Assembly: GCF_900107935.1 (NCBI RefSeq)
Contig: NZ_FNVG01000018.1
Coordinates: 1 to 64,000 of the forward strand
Length of the DNA stretch: 64,000 nt
Source: Vibrio hangzhouensis
GTDB taxonomy: Bacteria; Pseudomonadota; Gammaproteobacteria; Enterobacterales; Vibrionaceae
Direction of reading: 5' to 3'
Part shown: positions 1 to 8,096 of the stretch, one piece after another
How the letters are laid out: each line of letters opens with the position of its first letter
How positions within the stretch are numbered: position 1 is the first letter of the stretch
Notes under the pieces: model-generated
What the model was told of the DNA's origin: nothing
The model's input: the letters and a program-made list of their open reading frames with translations, nothing else
Database searches by the model: none
Position numbers and translations under genes: made by a program

Positions 1-266
1 TATACTCAAGTAACCTCAAGATGCTTGTTCAGCGAGAATTACTTGGCTTCTAGGCGCGGCAGTGATTTGAAGATCTAGTGGCTCTAAATCGAAAATCGCT
101 AACAAAGCATAGAAGCCAAGTAAACTCGCCCTTTGGAAGCTCATCAAGGTGCCCATTCCTGCGTCAAATAGTTTCGAAAGGGAATAGCCATTCATTCAAC
201 TATTTTCCTTGAACTGAACACCTTGATTAAGCTCTGAGTCCTGCATCTTGAAGTCACTTGAGTATA
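1..266. repeat. MITE-like palindromic repeat with two internal hairpins
   Basis: The first 24 bases and the last 24 (243-266) are inverted repeats matching at 22 of 24 positions. Inside are two more hairpins: 32-52 pairs with 110-129 (core ACTTGGCTTCTA / TAGAAGCCAAGT), and 138-151 pairs with 219-233 (core ATCAAGGTG). The element could therefore fold as a three-way junction. It has no ORF, so it is probably a non-autonomous mobile or dispersed repeat. The left border coincides with the window edge, so the true left end and any target duplication cannot be seen. Confidence 0.75.
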
Positions 267-278
267 ATCAAATAATAA

Positions 279-310
279 CAAAGCCGACTATCAGAAATAG
301 TCGGCTTTGT
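279..310 (-). terminator. Terminator after the coniferyl-aldehyde-dehydrogenase-like gene
   Basis: A 14-bp perfect stem (279-292 with 297-310, core AAAGCCGACTAT) has a four-base loop. The minus-strand gene ends at 354, so this hairpin lies just downstream of it. The flanking T-rich sequence on both sides means it could stop transcription in either direction. Confidence 0.8.
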
Positions 311-353
311 TTAGTATCACCAGCAAGAAGTTCCGTGCTGTTTGTCGTTCACG

Positions 354-1748
354 TTACCCATTGAGCAACTGAGCAATCATCTGTTTCACTTCATTATCTC
401 CGGGGACAAACATCTGCTTCACCAGAGTATGCTCTCCCGTCTTGAGTACCGTTTTGGCATGAGAAAAGGTGTGGAAGCCTTCGATGCCATGATAAGCCCC
501 GATACCCGATTCTCTCACGCCACCAAACGGCGCATCGTCGACCGATGCATGGAACAGCGCGTCGTTAATACACATCCCTCCGGACGTCACATGTTTCGTC
601 ACCCATTGCTGCCTTTCCTCTGATTCAGACATCAAGTAAAGGGCTAATGGGTTTGGATTGCTTTCAATAATCTGCAACGCCTCATCGAACGTCTCATAAG
701 TCACTACAGGCAATAATGGGCCAAATATTTCATTGGTCATCACCAAAGAATCAGCAGCAGGGTTAATGATAAGTTGCGTCGAGATCAGACGATCCTCAAA
801 CCGATACCCGTTCGGGTGGCACGATACGATTCGCTCTGCTTTATTCTGTGCTTCTTCAAGATAACTATGAAGACGGGTCAATTGCCCCTCTGTGGCCAGT
901 GACGTCATTTCGGGTGAATCAACCCCTTCAGTAAACAGTTGCTGATATTGGGCGGTATATTCTTCAATAAATTGTTCTAACTTATTATCGGGAATCAGCA
1001 CGTAGTCTGGTGCAATGCAATACTGACCGTTATTAGCGCTCTTACCCACAACAATTCGCTCTACCGCTTTAGAGATTGATATCGTGTCATCGATGAGCAC
1101 TGGAGACTTACCACCCAACTCTAACGTTACCGGGGTGAGATTGTCAGCAGCCGCTTTCATTACCAGACGCCCTACGGTTGTCGAACCGGTGAACAATATA
1201 TGGTCAAATGGCAAAGCACTGAATTGGGCTGCAACGTCCGCTTCCCCTTCAATAATGCACACTTCTGTTTCGTCGAATTCTGTCGCCAATGCGGTCTTTA
1301 AAGCAGCATTGAGGTTGGGTGTAAACTCACTCATTTTGATCAGTGCGCGGTTACCCGCTGCCAAAGCCGTCGTTAGCGGATTGATCGTGACCATTAAAGG
1401 CGCATTCCAGGTACTGATAATACCGACCACACCCTTCGGCTGATAGGTCACGCAAGCTTCTGATGTACTGGCTAGCAATACTCCTGGATTACGGACCGAG
1501 GGCTTCATCCACTGCTCAAGGTTCTCCAGGGTATAGTGAATATTATTCACAATGGGTAAGATTTCCAGCATAGTATCTTGCAAGCTACGTTGCCCAAAGT
1601 CCTTCGCAATACTTGCTGCAAATACATCAATGTTACCCAGTAGAACACGCTTTAGTTTTTGTATTTTGTCAACACGTTGCTCGAATGAAGGGTTGGTGTT
1701 GGCATGAAATGCATCTCGCGTTTGTTGAAATTGTTGGTGTAAGTTCAT
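354..1748 (-). CDS. Coniferyl-aldehyde-dehydrogenase-like NAD(P)-dependent aldehyde dehydrogenase
   Basis: A 464-residue cytoplasmic aldehyde dehydrogenase that oxidises an aldehyde to its acid. The general-base Glu lies in LELGGKSP (about residue 210). The catalytic Cys lies in NNGQYCIAPDYV (about 244), a signature I associate with the coniferyl aldehyde dehydrogenase (CalB) subgroup rather than betaine or succinate-semialdehyde enzymes. The ATG at 1746-1748 is preferred because GGAAG lies five bases upstream; an in-frame GTG four codons earlier overlaps that ribosome-binding site. The gene stands alone with its own terminator. The true substrate is not evident: family members act on aromatic or medium-chain aldehydes, and no lignin-related genes are adjacent. 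Confidence 0.85.
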   Translation of the reverse strand: MNLHQQFQQTRDAFHANTNPSFEQRVDKIQKLKRVLLGNIDVFAASIAKDFGQRSLQDTMLEILPIVNNIHYTLENLEQWMKPSVRNPGVLLASTSEACVTYQPKGVVGIISTWNAPLMVTINPLTTALAAGNRALIKMSEFTPNLNAALKTALATEFDETEVCIIEGEADVAAQFSALPFDHILFTGSTTVGRLVMKAAADNLTPVTLELGGKSPVLIDDTISISKAVERIVVGKSANNGQYCIAPDYVLIPDNKLEQFIEEYTAQYQQLFTEGVDSPEMTSLATEGQLTRLHSYLEEAQNKAERIVSCHPNGYRFEDRLISTQLIINPAADSLVMTNEIFGPLLPVVTYETFDEALQIIESNPNPLALYLMSESEERQQWVTKHVTSGGMCINDALFHASVDDAPFGGVRESGIGAYHGIEGFHTFSHAKTVLKTGEHTLVKQMFVPGDNEVKQMIAQLLNG

Positions 1749-1904
1749 AGTGTCTTCCACGTTGTTGGCATGGCCTCACTAGACTACAAATTGGCAACAA
1801 ACTCATCAGTAATTATTACTGCAAACGACTTCATAAAGAAATTTACCTTCTGCTTATTTGAACCGACCAATTATTAATGCACTCATACAAACCCCAAAAA
1901 CCAA

Positions 1905-1930
1905 AAAGCGCCCGGTAAACAGGGCGCTTT
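1905..1930 (-). terminator. Terminator after the glycine-zipper gene
   Basis: Perfect 9-bp stem AAAGCGCCC / GGGCGCTTT (1905-1913 with 1922-1930). On the minus strand it is followed by a T-rich run, just downstream of the stop at 1966. Confidence 0.8.
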
Positions 1931-1965
1931 AAAAGAAATGCTTTTAGTATCGGTGTTGCTAATGA

Positions 1966-2403
1966 TCAGTTAAGCGCAACGTATTTGCGTTCGATCATAC
2001 AGTTGCGGAGTACCACCTTATAGTTCTCAAGGTTCTTTTGCTGCTGAGCACTTTCATTACCTTTGCCTGCCATTCGGCCTACCAAAAGTCCGCCTGCCGC
2101 ACCTACTTTAGCAGCGTCTGTACCGCTCCCCCCAGAAATAGCCCCAACGGCAGCCCCTGCAGCAGCCCCTTTTAAGAGTCCTCTTGCACCGCTGCCTTTG
2201 GATTCCACCACTTCTTCTTGAGTTTGATTGGCCAGATTTTGACAATAAGACAGTTCTTGCTCGGCAACGTCTCTGGTCACATTGTCATAATTGAAAATCA
2301 GTTTTGACCTTTGATCAATGATATCACCGCCTCTTTGTTGCTCTTGAGCCAGTGCTGAGCAAGACAACGTAACTAAAACTCCTACCAGGATAATCTTCTT
2401 CAT
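1966..2403 (-). CDS. Secreted glycine-zipper protein of unknown function
   Basis: A 145-residue protein with a Sec signal peptide (basic MKK, hydrophobic core, cleavage probably after ALA near residue 19). Residues about 70-110 are almost entirely Gly and Ala (GLLKGAAAGAAVGAISGG and GAAGGLLVGRMAG), which is the glycine-zipper pattern of small membrane-associating envelope proteins. Two cysteines (in SYCQN and RNCMI) flank the zipper and might pair in the periplasm. There is no lipobox, so it is probably a soluble or membrane-inserted periplasmic protein. It is monocistronic with its own terminator. No function can be assigned. Confidence 0.75.
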   Translation of the reverse strand: MKKIILVGVLVTLSCSALAQEQQRGGDIIDQRSKLIFNYDNVTRDVAEQELSYCQNLANQTQEEVVESKGSGARGLLKGAAAGAAVGAISGGSGTDAAKVGAAGGLLVGRMAGKGNESAQQQKNLENYKVVLRNCMIERKYVALN

Positions 2404-2582
2404 CTTATTTCTACTCTGCTAATCAAATATTTAAACCATAATGCACGCTGTTTTTTATTTGATATACAGTAAATTTACTGATTTATTTCATGTCCAACTT
2501 TCATTCTTTAAGTAATTTTTCGGTATTTGCCTGCGTTATTTGATTACATAATGAAGCAAATACATTTATAAATTTTTATGTT

Positions 2583-3296
2583 ATGAGCACCGTTAAAGAA
2601 AAAGCCAAACTCTATTTGGAAAACGACATCATTGAGCAAATACTAGCCCCATCTGAAAGACTGATCATCAGAGAACTCAGTGACCGATATAAGCTCGGAT
2701 TATCGCCCTTACGTGAAGCCGTCCAGGAACTGTCACACATTGGCTATATACAATACCGACCAAACTTTGGTGCATGTGTTACCACACTATCTTTAGACGA
2801 ACTCAGCGCAATTATTGATTATCTGGCACAACAGATTGAGGCAAAATCATACGTCAAAAAAGAGAGCCCTCGACACCGTATTAATGAATACCAGGTGCTC
2901 TATCATTACAAAAAGCTTTGTGAACACACAGATGTGTCTCCCCCTCACTTGCCAGACTTCTTAAAAGCAGATGAACATATGGTAGCGCTGATAGAATGTC
3001 TGATCCCAACCAACCCGGCCTCCATCGTGCAACAGACTAATTTAAGAGCGTTACAGATACTTCGCCGATACCTGCGACTCTATTCGATTCACTTTTGCAC
3101 TGAATGGCGACGAATCCTTCCCAGAAATGAACTGGACTTGGTAGTACATAAAGCCGTCTACTCTGCCAACTCCAACTATCGACAACTACTGATAGACTAT
3201 CTGGTACATATCCGTAAAGTTATTAAAGACAGTATGATACTGGGCCCGCGGGAAGGTCATTATTATGGAGGTCGACGACCTGTATCCGCAGCCTGA
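2583..3296 (+). CDS. GntR-family transcriptional regulator (FCD-like)
   Basis: A 237-residue DNA-binding protein. Residues about 5-70 form the GntR winged helix-turn-helix, with the typical LIIRELSDRYKLGLSPLREA helix pair and a wing ending near GACVTTLSLDEL. The rest is helical and resembles an FCD ligand-binding domain, but the Asp/His metal ligands are poorly preserved, so the effector may be unusual. The start has only a weak ribosome-binding site (AT-rich, no clear GGAG), so a slightly different start is possible. It sits just upstream of rlhA on the same strand with a weak hairpin between. Nothing shows which genes it controls. Confidence 0.8.
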   Translation: MSTVKEKAKLYLENDIIEQILAPSERLIIRELSDRYKLGLSPLREAVQELSHIGYIQYRPNFGACVTTLSLDELSAIIDYLAQQIEAKSYVKKESPRHRINEYQVLYHYKKLCEHTDVSPPHLPDFLKADEHMVALIECLIPTNPASIVQQTNLRALQILRRYLRLYSIHFCTEWRRILPRNELDLVVHKAVYSANSNYRQLLIDYLVHIRKVIKDSMILGPREGHYYGGRRPVSAA

Positions 3297-3327
3297 AACA
3301 GCCTTACGCGCAGACACTTTATTAGCC

Positions 3328-3348
3328 TGCCCCCAAATTAGTGGGGCA
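3328..3348 (+). terminator. Weak terminator-like hairpin after the GntR gene
   Basis: TGCCCC (3328-3333) pairs with GGGGCA (3343-3348), followed only by TTTAAG. The short T-run makes termination uncertain. Confidence 0.4.
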
Positions 3349-3405
3349 TTTAAGTTCTAGATCCCGTAGAATACGCGCTCTTTTTTTCGATGTAGGGTAC
3401 AGGTT

Positions 3406-5400
3406 GTGACACGAGATCAGTTTGAGTTATTGGCACCAGGTGGAGACGTAGACTCAATTAAAGCCGCTATTGCTGCTGGTGCAGATGCCATCTATTGTGG
3501 ACTGGATCGTTTTAATGCCCGTAACCGGGCCGCTAACCTTACTCTGGAAAACCTGACCGGCGTTTTAGAACTGGCGCACGCCAACCAGTGTCAGATCTTC
3601 TTGACGCTCAATGTTATGATACTAGAGAGCGAGGTGGCCGCCGTCATGCGCTTGCTTGCCCAGTTAGAGCAAACGGACATCGATGGCGTGATCGTTCAAG
3701 ATCTGGGTTTAGCCTATCTGCTAAAACATCACTTCCCTGCACTCGATGTTCACGCCTCCACTCAGCTTAACACTCATAACACTGGCCAGATTCAGTTTTT
3801 GAAACAGTTGACCGCAAGCCGCGTTAACTTATCGCGAGAACTCAACATCGACGAAATCAGCCACCTGGCCAGTTTTGGTCATCAGCACGATGTGTTGATG
3901 GAAGTCTTTGTCCATGGCTCATATTGTATTGGTTTCTCTGGTCTTTGTTACATCAGCTCTGCACGCAATGGCGCGTCGGGAAACCGAGGACGTTGCAGCC
4001 AACCGTGTCGTGAGCAATATCAGACCACCAGCGCAGGGTATGACTATCCTCTGAATCTGAAAGACAACTCCGCCTTCAATGACTTGCAAGCGCTGGCGGA
4101 TGCAGGGGTGTACTCACTGAAAGTGGAAGGTCGCATCAAGAAACCGCACTACGTTTACACCGTGGTCGACAACTGGCGTCAGCAAATTGACCGGTTGTGT
4201 GAAGGACAAGCGCTGTCTACTGACACCAAAGAACTTTACACCGTGTTTAACCGCGATTTCTCCAACGGCTTCCTTCAAGGGAATTTCGGCAAAAACATGT
4301 ACATTGATAATCCTCGTGACAATGCCGTCACCCACTTTTCTAAGGTATATCAGTGTACGACACCCGATGAGGTACAATCGGTAAAACAGCGTTTATACGA
4401 TACTAAAACCGATATCATCGAACGCGTTGAGCACCATATCTCAGCGATGAGTATTGAGACCGAAGCAAAGGCTTCCAGCCTAAAAGGTGCCATCGAGACG
4501 CCGAAACTCGAGCCCCTAACACAGCACTCAGCCTTATCTGAAACAAAACGCCTCTCGGTCCTGATATCAGAATCCAACGACATCAAAGCACTGCTGGCTC
4601 AAAACATAGACGTGTATTATCAGTTACCTATGGGACTGAATGCAGAACTGGCAGCACTTGTAGAGTTATTCCAGCGTTACCCAGCACTGAAGCCTTGGTT
4701 CCCAGCCATTCTGATTGGCAAAGATTTTGATGCCGCTATCGAGTTTCTGGCACATATTAAGCCTGACGGACTCATTACCAATAACTCTGGTGTAGGCTTC
4801 CACGCTCAGGAAATGGGAATACCGTGGGTAGCGGGTCCTCAGATGAACACCGCGAACTCCTACGCATTGAAATGTTTGCAAGAAGAGTATTCTGCCGCTG
4901 GAGCCTTTCTGTCAAATGAGCTTAGTAAAAAGCAGCTACGCTACATTCGTCGCCCTCAAGCCATGCGTACTTTCTACAGTGTCTATCATCCCAACACTCT
5001 ATTAACCAGTCGCCAGTGCCTGTTCCAACAAACGGAAGGGTGTAAAAAAATCAAAGTGAACAATGGTTGTTTGAAACGTTGCAGCAAACGCACATCTATT
5101 ATCAACCTGAAAGACAACCCTTACGTTATTGATAAACAAAAAGGCTCCTTCAATAGCCTCTACAGCGAGCTGAACATTCTCAATCTCGATGTACTCAAAG
5201 ACCATGAAGCGCTGATTACGGATGTATTTATTGACCTTAGAGATATTCAGACCGAAACCCGATTAGACGTCAGCAAAGTCGAGTTGGTCGCTGCCTTTAA
5301 GAACTTTCTCGCTCCATCGCATTCAGAGACAGTTGGCCATGATGTGATACAGGCGCTGCTTGGCCCTACGACAAATCAACAATACAGTAAGGGAATTTAA
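3406..5400 (+). CDS. rlhA: 23S rRNA 5-hydroxycytidine C2501 synthase RlhA (U32 peptidase family)
   Basis: A 664-residue cytoplasmic protein of the U32 family, close in length to E. coli RlhA (YdcP, about 653 residues), which hydroxylates C2501 of 23S rRNA. It opens with FELLAPGGDVDSIKAAIAAGADAIYCG, the usual start of the U32 TIM-barrel-like domain. Around residues 170-205 are the HGSYCIGFSGLCYISS and NRGRCSQPCREQY cysteine motifs thought to hold an iron-sulfur cluster. The C-terminal half (about 340-640) has further cysteines (GCKKIKVNNGCLKRCSK), as in the long U32 proteins. The start is a GTG with a modest upstream AGG; a nearby TTG is possible. Shorter U32 proteins (TrhP, UbiU/V) are excluded by length. 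It appears monocistronic. Confidence 0.88.
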   Translation: MTRDQFELLAPGGDVDSIKAAIAAGADAIYCGLDRFNARNRAANLTLENLTGVLELAHANQCQIFLTLNVMILESEVAAVMRLLAQLEQTDIDGVIVQDLGLAYLLKHHFPALDVHASTQLNTHNTGQIQFLKQLTASRVNLSRELNIDEISHLASFGHQHDVLMEVFVHGSYCIGFSGLCYISSARNGASGNRGRCSQPCREQYQTTSAGYDYPLNLKDNSAFNDLQALADAGVYSLKVEGRIKKPHYVYTVVDNWRQQIDRLCEGQALSTDTKELYTVFNRDFSNGFLQGNFGKNMYIDNPRDNAVTHFSKVYQCTTPDEVQSVKQRLYDTKTDIIERVEHHISAMSIETEAKASSLKGAIETPKLEPLTQHSALSETKRLSVLISESNDIKALLAQNIDVYYQLPMGLNAELAALVELFQRYPALKPWFPAILIGKDFDAAIEFLAHIKPDGLITNNSGVGFHAQEMGIPWVAGPQMNTANSYALKCLQEEYSAAGAFLSNELSKKQLRYIRRPQAMRTFYSVYHPNTLLTSRQCLFQQTEGCKKIKVNNGCLKRCSKRTSIINLKDNPYVIDKQKGSFNSLYSELNILNLDVLKDHEALITDVFIDLRDIQTETRLDVSKVELVAAFKNFLAPSHSETVGHDVIQALLGPTTNQQYSKGI

Positions 5401-5577
5401 ACTCTGGAGGTGACAGGTTAATTGACATTGAACGGTTATTTAGCCTGACGCTTACCTTCGCAGTTAGATACAGGTAACAGTGTGACTGGAAATATCCGCC
5501 ACCAAACCTATGGCCTGAGCTGACTGAACTAACAAAGGAAATATGTATTGATGCTTAGATTATAAGCTAACAGGAAT

Positions 5578-5652
<75 letters not shown>

Positions 5653-5818
5653 ATCATCGTGGGACGAGATTTAATATGCCACAACTGAGAGAAAAGAAAA
5701 GCTCTAATTTACGGATAAGTGTTTGTTTGCACGTTTTTTATTCCATACGGTTAATCTCTGGGCAAGTCTGCATGATATCGTCACTGAGATTGTGATCTGT
5801 ACCACTATACATTAAGTC

Positions 5819-5845
5819 AAAGCCGCAGTACCAAGCTGCGGCTTT
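5819..5845. terminator. Bidirectional terminator beside the HPA oxygenase gene
   Basis: Perfect 10-bp stem AAAGCCGCAG / CTGCGGCTTT (5819-5828 with 5836-5845). It lies just past the 3' end of the minus-strand oxygenase gene. The T-run is better on the plus strand. Confidence 0.7.
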
Positions 5846-5857
5846 TCATGCGTAGTG

Positions 5858-7030
5858 CTAAACCATTGTCGGATCCGGTTCCAGGCCCATGAGTGATCGC
5901 CCTAGGATTTGAGCGCAAACATCGTAGTCGGTGTAGGCATGTGCGCCTGTCATATGCGAGTCACGGAATAGTCGCTGTGCTTCATTATCACTAAACCATG
6001 CCATACCACCCGACGCTTCAAACAAGCGATCGACACTTTCGATACACATTTTCACCGCGTACGCCTGATTGGTGCGCCAGAACGATAATGTTTCTGCAGA
6101 TGGGTACTCCTTACGCTCACCATGTTGTTTATGGTCTTCCCAGGTTTTCTCCAGCAAAGTTCTTGCTGCCAGGACCTGATGTGTAGACTCGGCCAAACGC
6201 ATTAATGCCGGCGTTGCCACTCCCACATTCGCCCCGGTATAAGCACGTACACGGTTCTTTTGCTTCTCTTTATAGACAGCTAACATTCGTTCAGCAATCC
6301 CCAGACCAATCGCGGCGAAGCCACAGGCAAAATAAGGTCGGTATGGCGTGTAGAAAATGTCACTGTCCGGGTACAAGTCGAAACCTGCCGAGCGACCTTC
6401 CATCATACCCTTCGCCGTTTCGATACGGTGTTCAGGGATAAACACATCTCTGAGCTCTAGCGTTTTCGTGCCACTGGATTTCATTCCGGCAGCGTACCAG
6501 TCATCGACAATTTTATATTGGTGACGCGGCACCACACCAAAGCAATAGACTTTATTCCCATCGTTATCGAAGCGATTGAAACCGAGGATCGACCAGTCGG
6601 CATGATCACAGCCACTACTCCAGCGCATATCACCATTAAAGATGACACCACCTTCAGTTTCCTCAATTTTGCCAAACGGGGCGATACTGCTGCTCGCTGT
6701 TGCCTCTGGGTCAGTGCCCCAGAACTCGTCCTGAGCTCGCTTTGAAAACATTGCCATTTGGTGGCTGTGTGTTGCTAACAAACTCGCCCCCCAAGCCGTA
6801 CCTCCGCATGCGCCTGCAAGCGCTGCGACACAATCCGTAAACTCAGGTAAGGATATTTCCAAACCGCCATACGCTTTGGGCTGAAAAGCTCTAAAGAAAC
6901 CAATTTCACGCAATAGACGAATATTCTCCTCTGGCGGAGTGCGATCCTGCTCTGCTTGCATTGCGTTCGCCGCAATCGTTGGAAGGACAGTTTGAAGTTT
7001 TTCGAGAAGTGGATTAGGTGTTTTCATCAT
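5858..7030 (-). CDS. 4-hydroxyphenylacetate 3-hydroxylase, oxygenase component (acyl-CoA dehydrogenase fold)
   Basis: A 390-residue flavin-dependent monooxygenase of the acyl-CoA dehydrogenase fold (C2-HpaH/HsaA type). It would hydroxylate 4-hydroxyphenylacetate to homoprotocatechuate using reduced flavin supplied by HpaC. An N-terminal helical domain (IRLLREIGFFRAFQPKAYGG) is followed by the central beta domain (MRWSSGCDHADWSILGF) and a C-terminal helical bundle ending in a dehydrogenase-like FRDSHMTGAHAYTDYD stretch. It is shorter than the E. coli HpaB family (about 520 residues) and not clearly related to it. The role follows mainly from context: it is divergent from hpaA and no other hydroxylase is present. 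AAAGGAATCG precedes the start. A steroid-type (HsaA) phenol substrate is the main alternative. Confidence 0.8.
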   Translation of the reverse strand: MMKTPNPLLEKLQTVLPTIAANAMQAEQDRTPPEENIRLLREIGFFRAFQPKAYGGLEISLPEFTDCVAALAGACGGTAWGASLLATHSHQMAMFSKRAQDEFWGTDPEATASSSIAPFGKIEETEGGVIFNGDMRWSSGCDHADWSILGFNRFDNDGNKVYCFGVVPRHQYKIVDDWYAAGMKSSGTKTLELRDVFIPEHRIETAKGMMEGRSAGFDLYPDSDIFYTPYRPYFACGFAAIGLGIAERMLAVYKEKQKNRVRAYTGANVGVATPALMRLAESTHQVLAARTLLEKTWEDHKQHGERKEYPSAETLSFWRTNQAYAVKMCIESVDRLFEASGGMAWFSDNEAQRLFRDSHMTGAHAYTDYDVCAQILGRSLMGLEPDPTMV

Positions 7031-7157
7031 CGATTCCTTTTGAACGTTAGCCCTGTAGTAGTTATGTCAGGTGGGCAATTACTGTGTAGTATGTTCACAA
7101 ATTCGAAGTTGTTAAATGGATGTTAGCAATGTTAGCTTGTACTTTTCATAGATTTAC

Positions 7158-7173
7158 CTAATATATTAACTAT
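7158..7173. promoter_or_regulatory. Predicted HpaR operator between the HPA oxygenase gene and hpaA
   Basis: The inverted complement of this 16-mer is TAGTTAATATATTAGG, identical over its first 14 bases to the site at 16957-16973. It holds the same palindromic core TAATATATTA. It lies 29 bases before the hpaA start codon, suggesting that the hydroxylase and hpaA share control with the meta-cleavage operon. Confidence 0.55.
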
Positions 7174-7201
7174 CATCTAATTTCAAAGGTGGACCAGGAA
7201 C

Positions 7202-8077
7202 ATGGAAGCACTGACGATCCCCAATCTGAACATCGGTAAGGTCTATGACTCCCGCTACGAAGAGAGTGAGTTCCACATCGAGAAACTCGACAGTCTGGCG
7301 CTGTTTTTTGGGCGCAATATGCCGACTCATTACCATGACCGCTATTATCAAATCCATTGTATTCTGGAAGGCAATACCCATGTTCTGTTGGACGAGTCCC
7401 ACTATTCCAAACACGGCGTCACGCTGTTCTTTACCCCTCCAACAGTTCCCCATTCCTTTGTGACTGAGGATCATGCCAGTGGATTTGTTATTACTGCGAG
7501 TCAAACTCTTGTCTGGCGGTTACTGGATATCGAAATTGGACGCAATGATGTGGCGTCCACCGCGATGCAGCCTTTTTGCGCCGAGATAACCAAGGACCAT
7601 CGCCTAATTCATCAATTTCGCTATCTGCTCAACGAGCAAACCTGTGGTCAATTCATGAGTGATTCGGCAAGCCAAGCCATTCTGCAATTAATCCTTATTG
7701 ATGTCCTCCGCCTTGCTAACGCGCAACCAACCAATACCACCTATCGCAGTAACGACGTGCATATTTTCAATCAGTTCAGCCACCTGATTGAGCAAAACTA
7801 CAAATCTCACTGGACACTGCCGCAATACGCCGAGAAGTTAGGTTTAACGACGGCAAGACTCAATGACATATGCCGTCGTGTGAGTGGAATGGCGTCAAAA
7901 AGACTGGTAGCGGACAGGGTTATGCAAGAGGCTCGGCGTCTTCTGTTGCTAACAGCAATGTCAGTACAAGAAGTCGCTTATGAGCTGGGCTATCAGGATC
8001 CGGCATACTTTGCGCGTTTCTTTAAGAAAAATTCGGGAGAGACCGCTTCGGCGTTTAGAGAAAGAGAGCAGCAATAG
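7202..8077 (+). CDS. hpaA: AraC-family activator of 4-hydroxyphenylacetate catabolism HpaA
   Basis: A 291-residue AraC/XylS regulator. The N-terminal cupin-like sensing domain (about 1-170) includes the characteristic MPTHYHDRYYQIHCILEG stretch. The C-terminal double helix-turn-helix (about 195-290) ends with VQEVAYELGYQDPAYFARFFKKNSG, the AraC signature. In enterobacteria HpaA binds HPA and activates transcription of the hydroxylase genes. Here it is divergent from the oxygenase gene, which fits that role. The start follows AAAGGTGGACCAGGAAC. It converges tail-to-tail on gabD with only 19 bases between and no visible terminator. Confidence 0.88.
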   Translation: MEALTIPNLNIGKVYDSRYEESEFHIEKLDSLALFFGRNMPTHYHDRYYQIHCILEGNTHVLLDESHYSKHGVTLFFTPPTVPHSFVTEDHASGFVITASQTLVWRLLDIEIGRNDVASTAMQPFCAEITKDHRLIHQFRYLLNEQTCGQFMSDSASQAILQLILIDVLRLANAQPTNTTYRSNDVHIFNQFSHLIEQNYKSHWTLPQYAEKLGLTTARLNDICRRVSGMASKRLVADRVMQEARRLLLLTAMSVQEVAYELGYQDPAYFARFFKKNSGETASAFREREQQ

Positions 8078-8096
8078 CTACTCTCTTTAAGGGGGC

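Noticed and set aside
1084..1443. Antisense ORFs inside the dehydrogenase and many similar frames elsewhere
   Set aside because: They mirror real coding regions, have odd composition and lack ribosome-binding sites.
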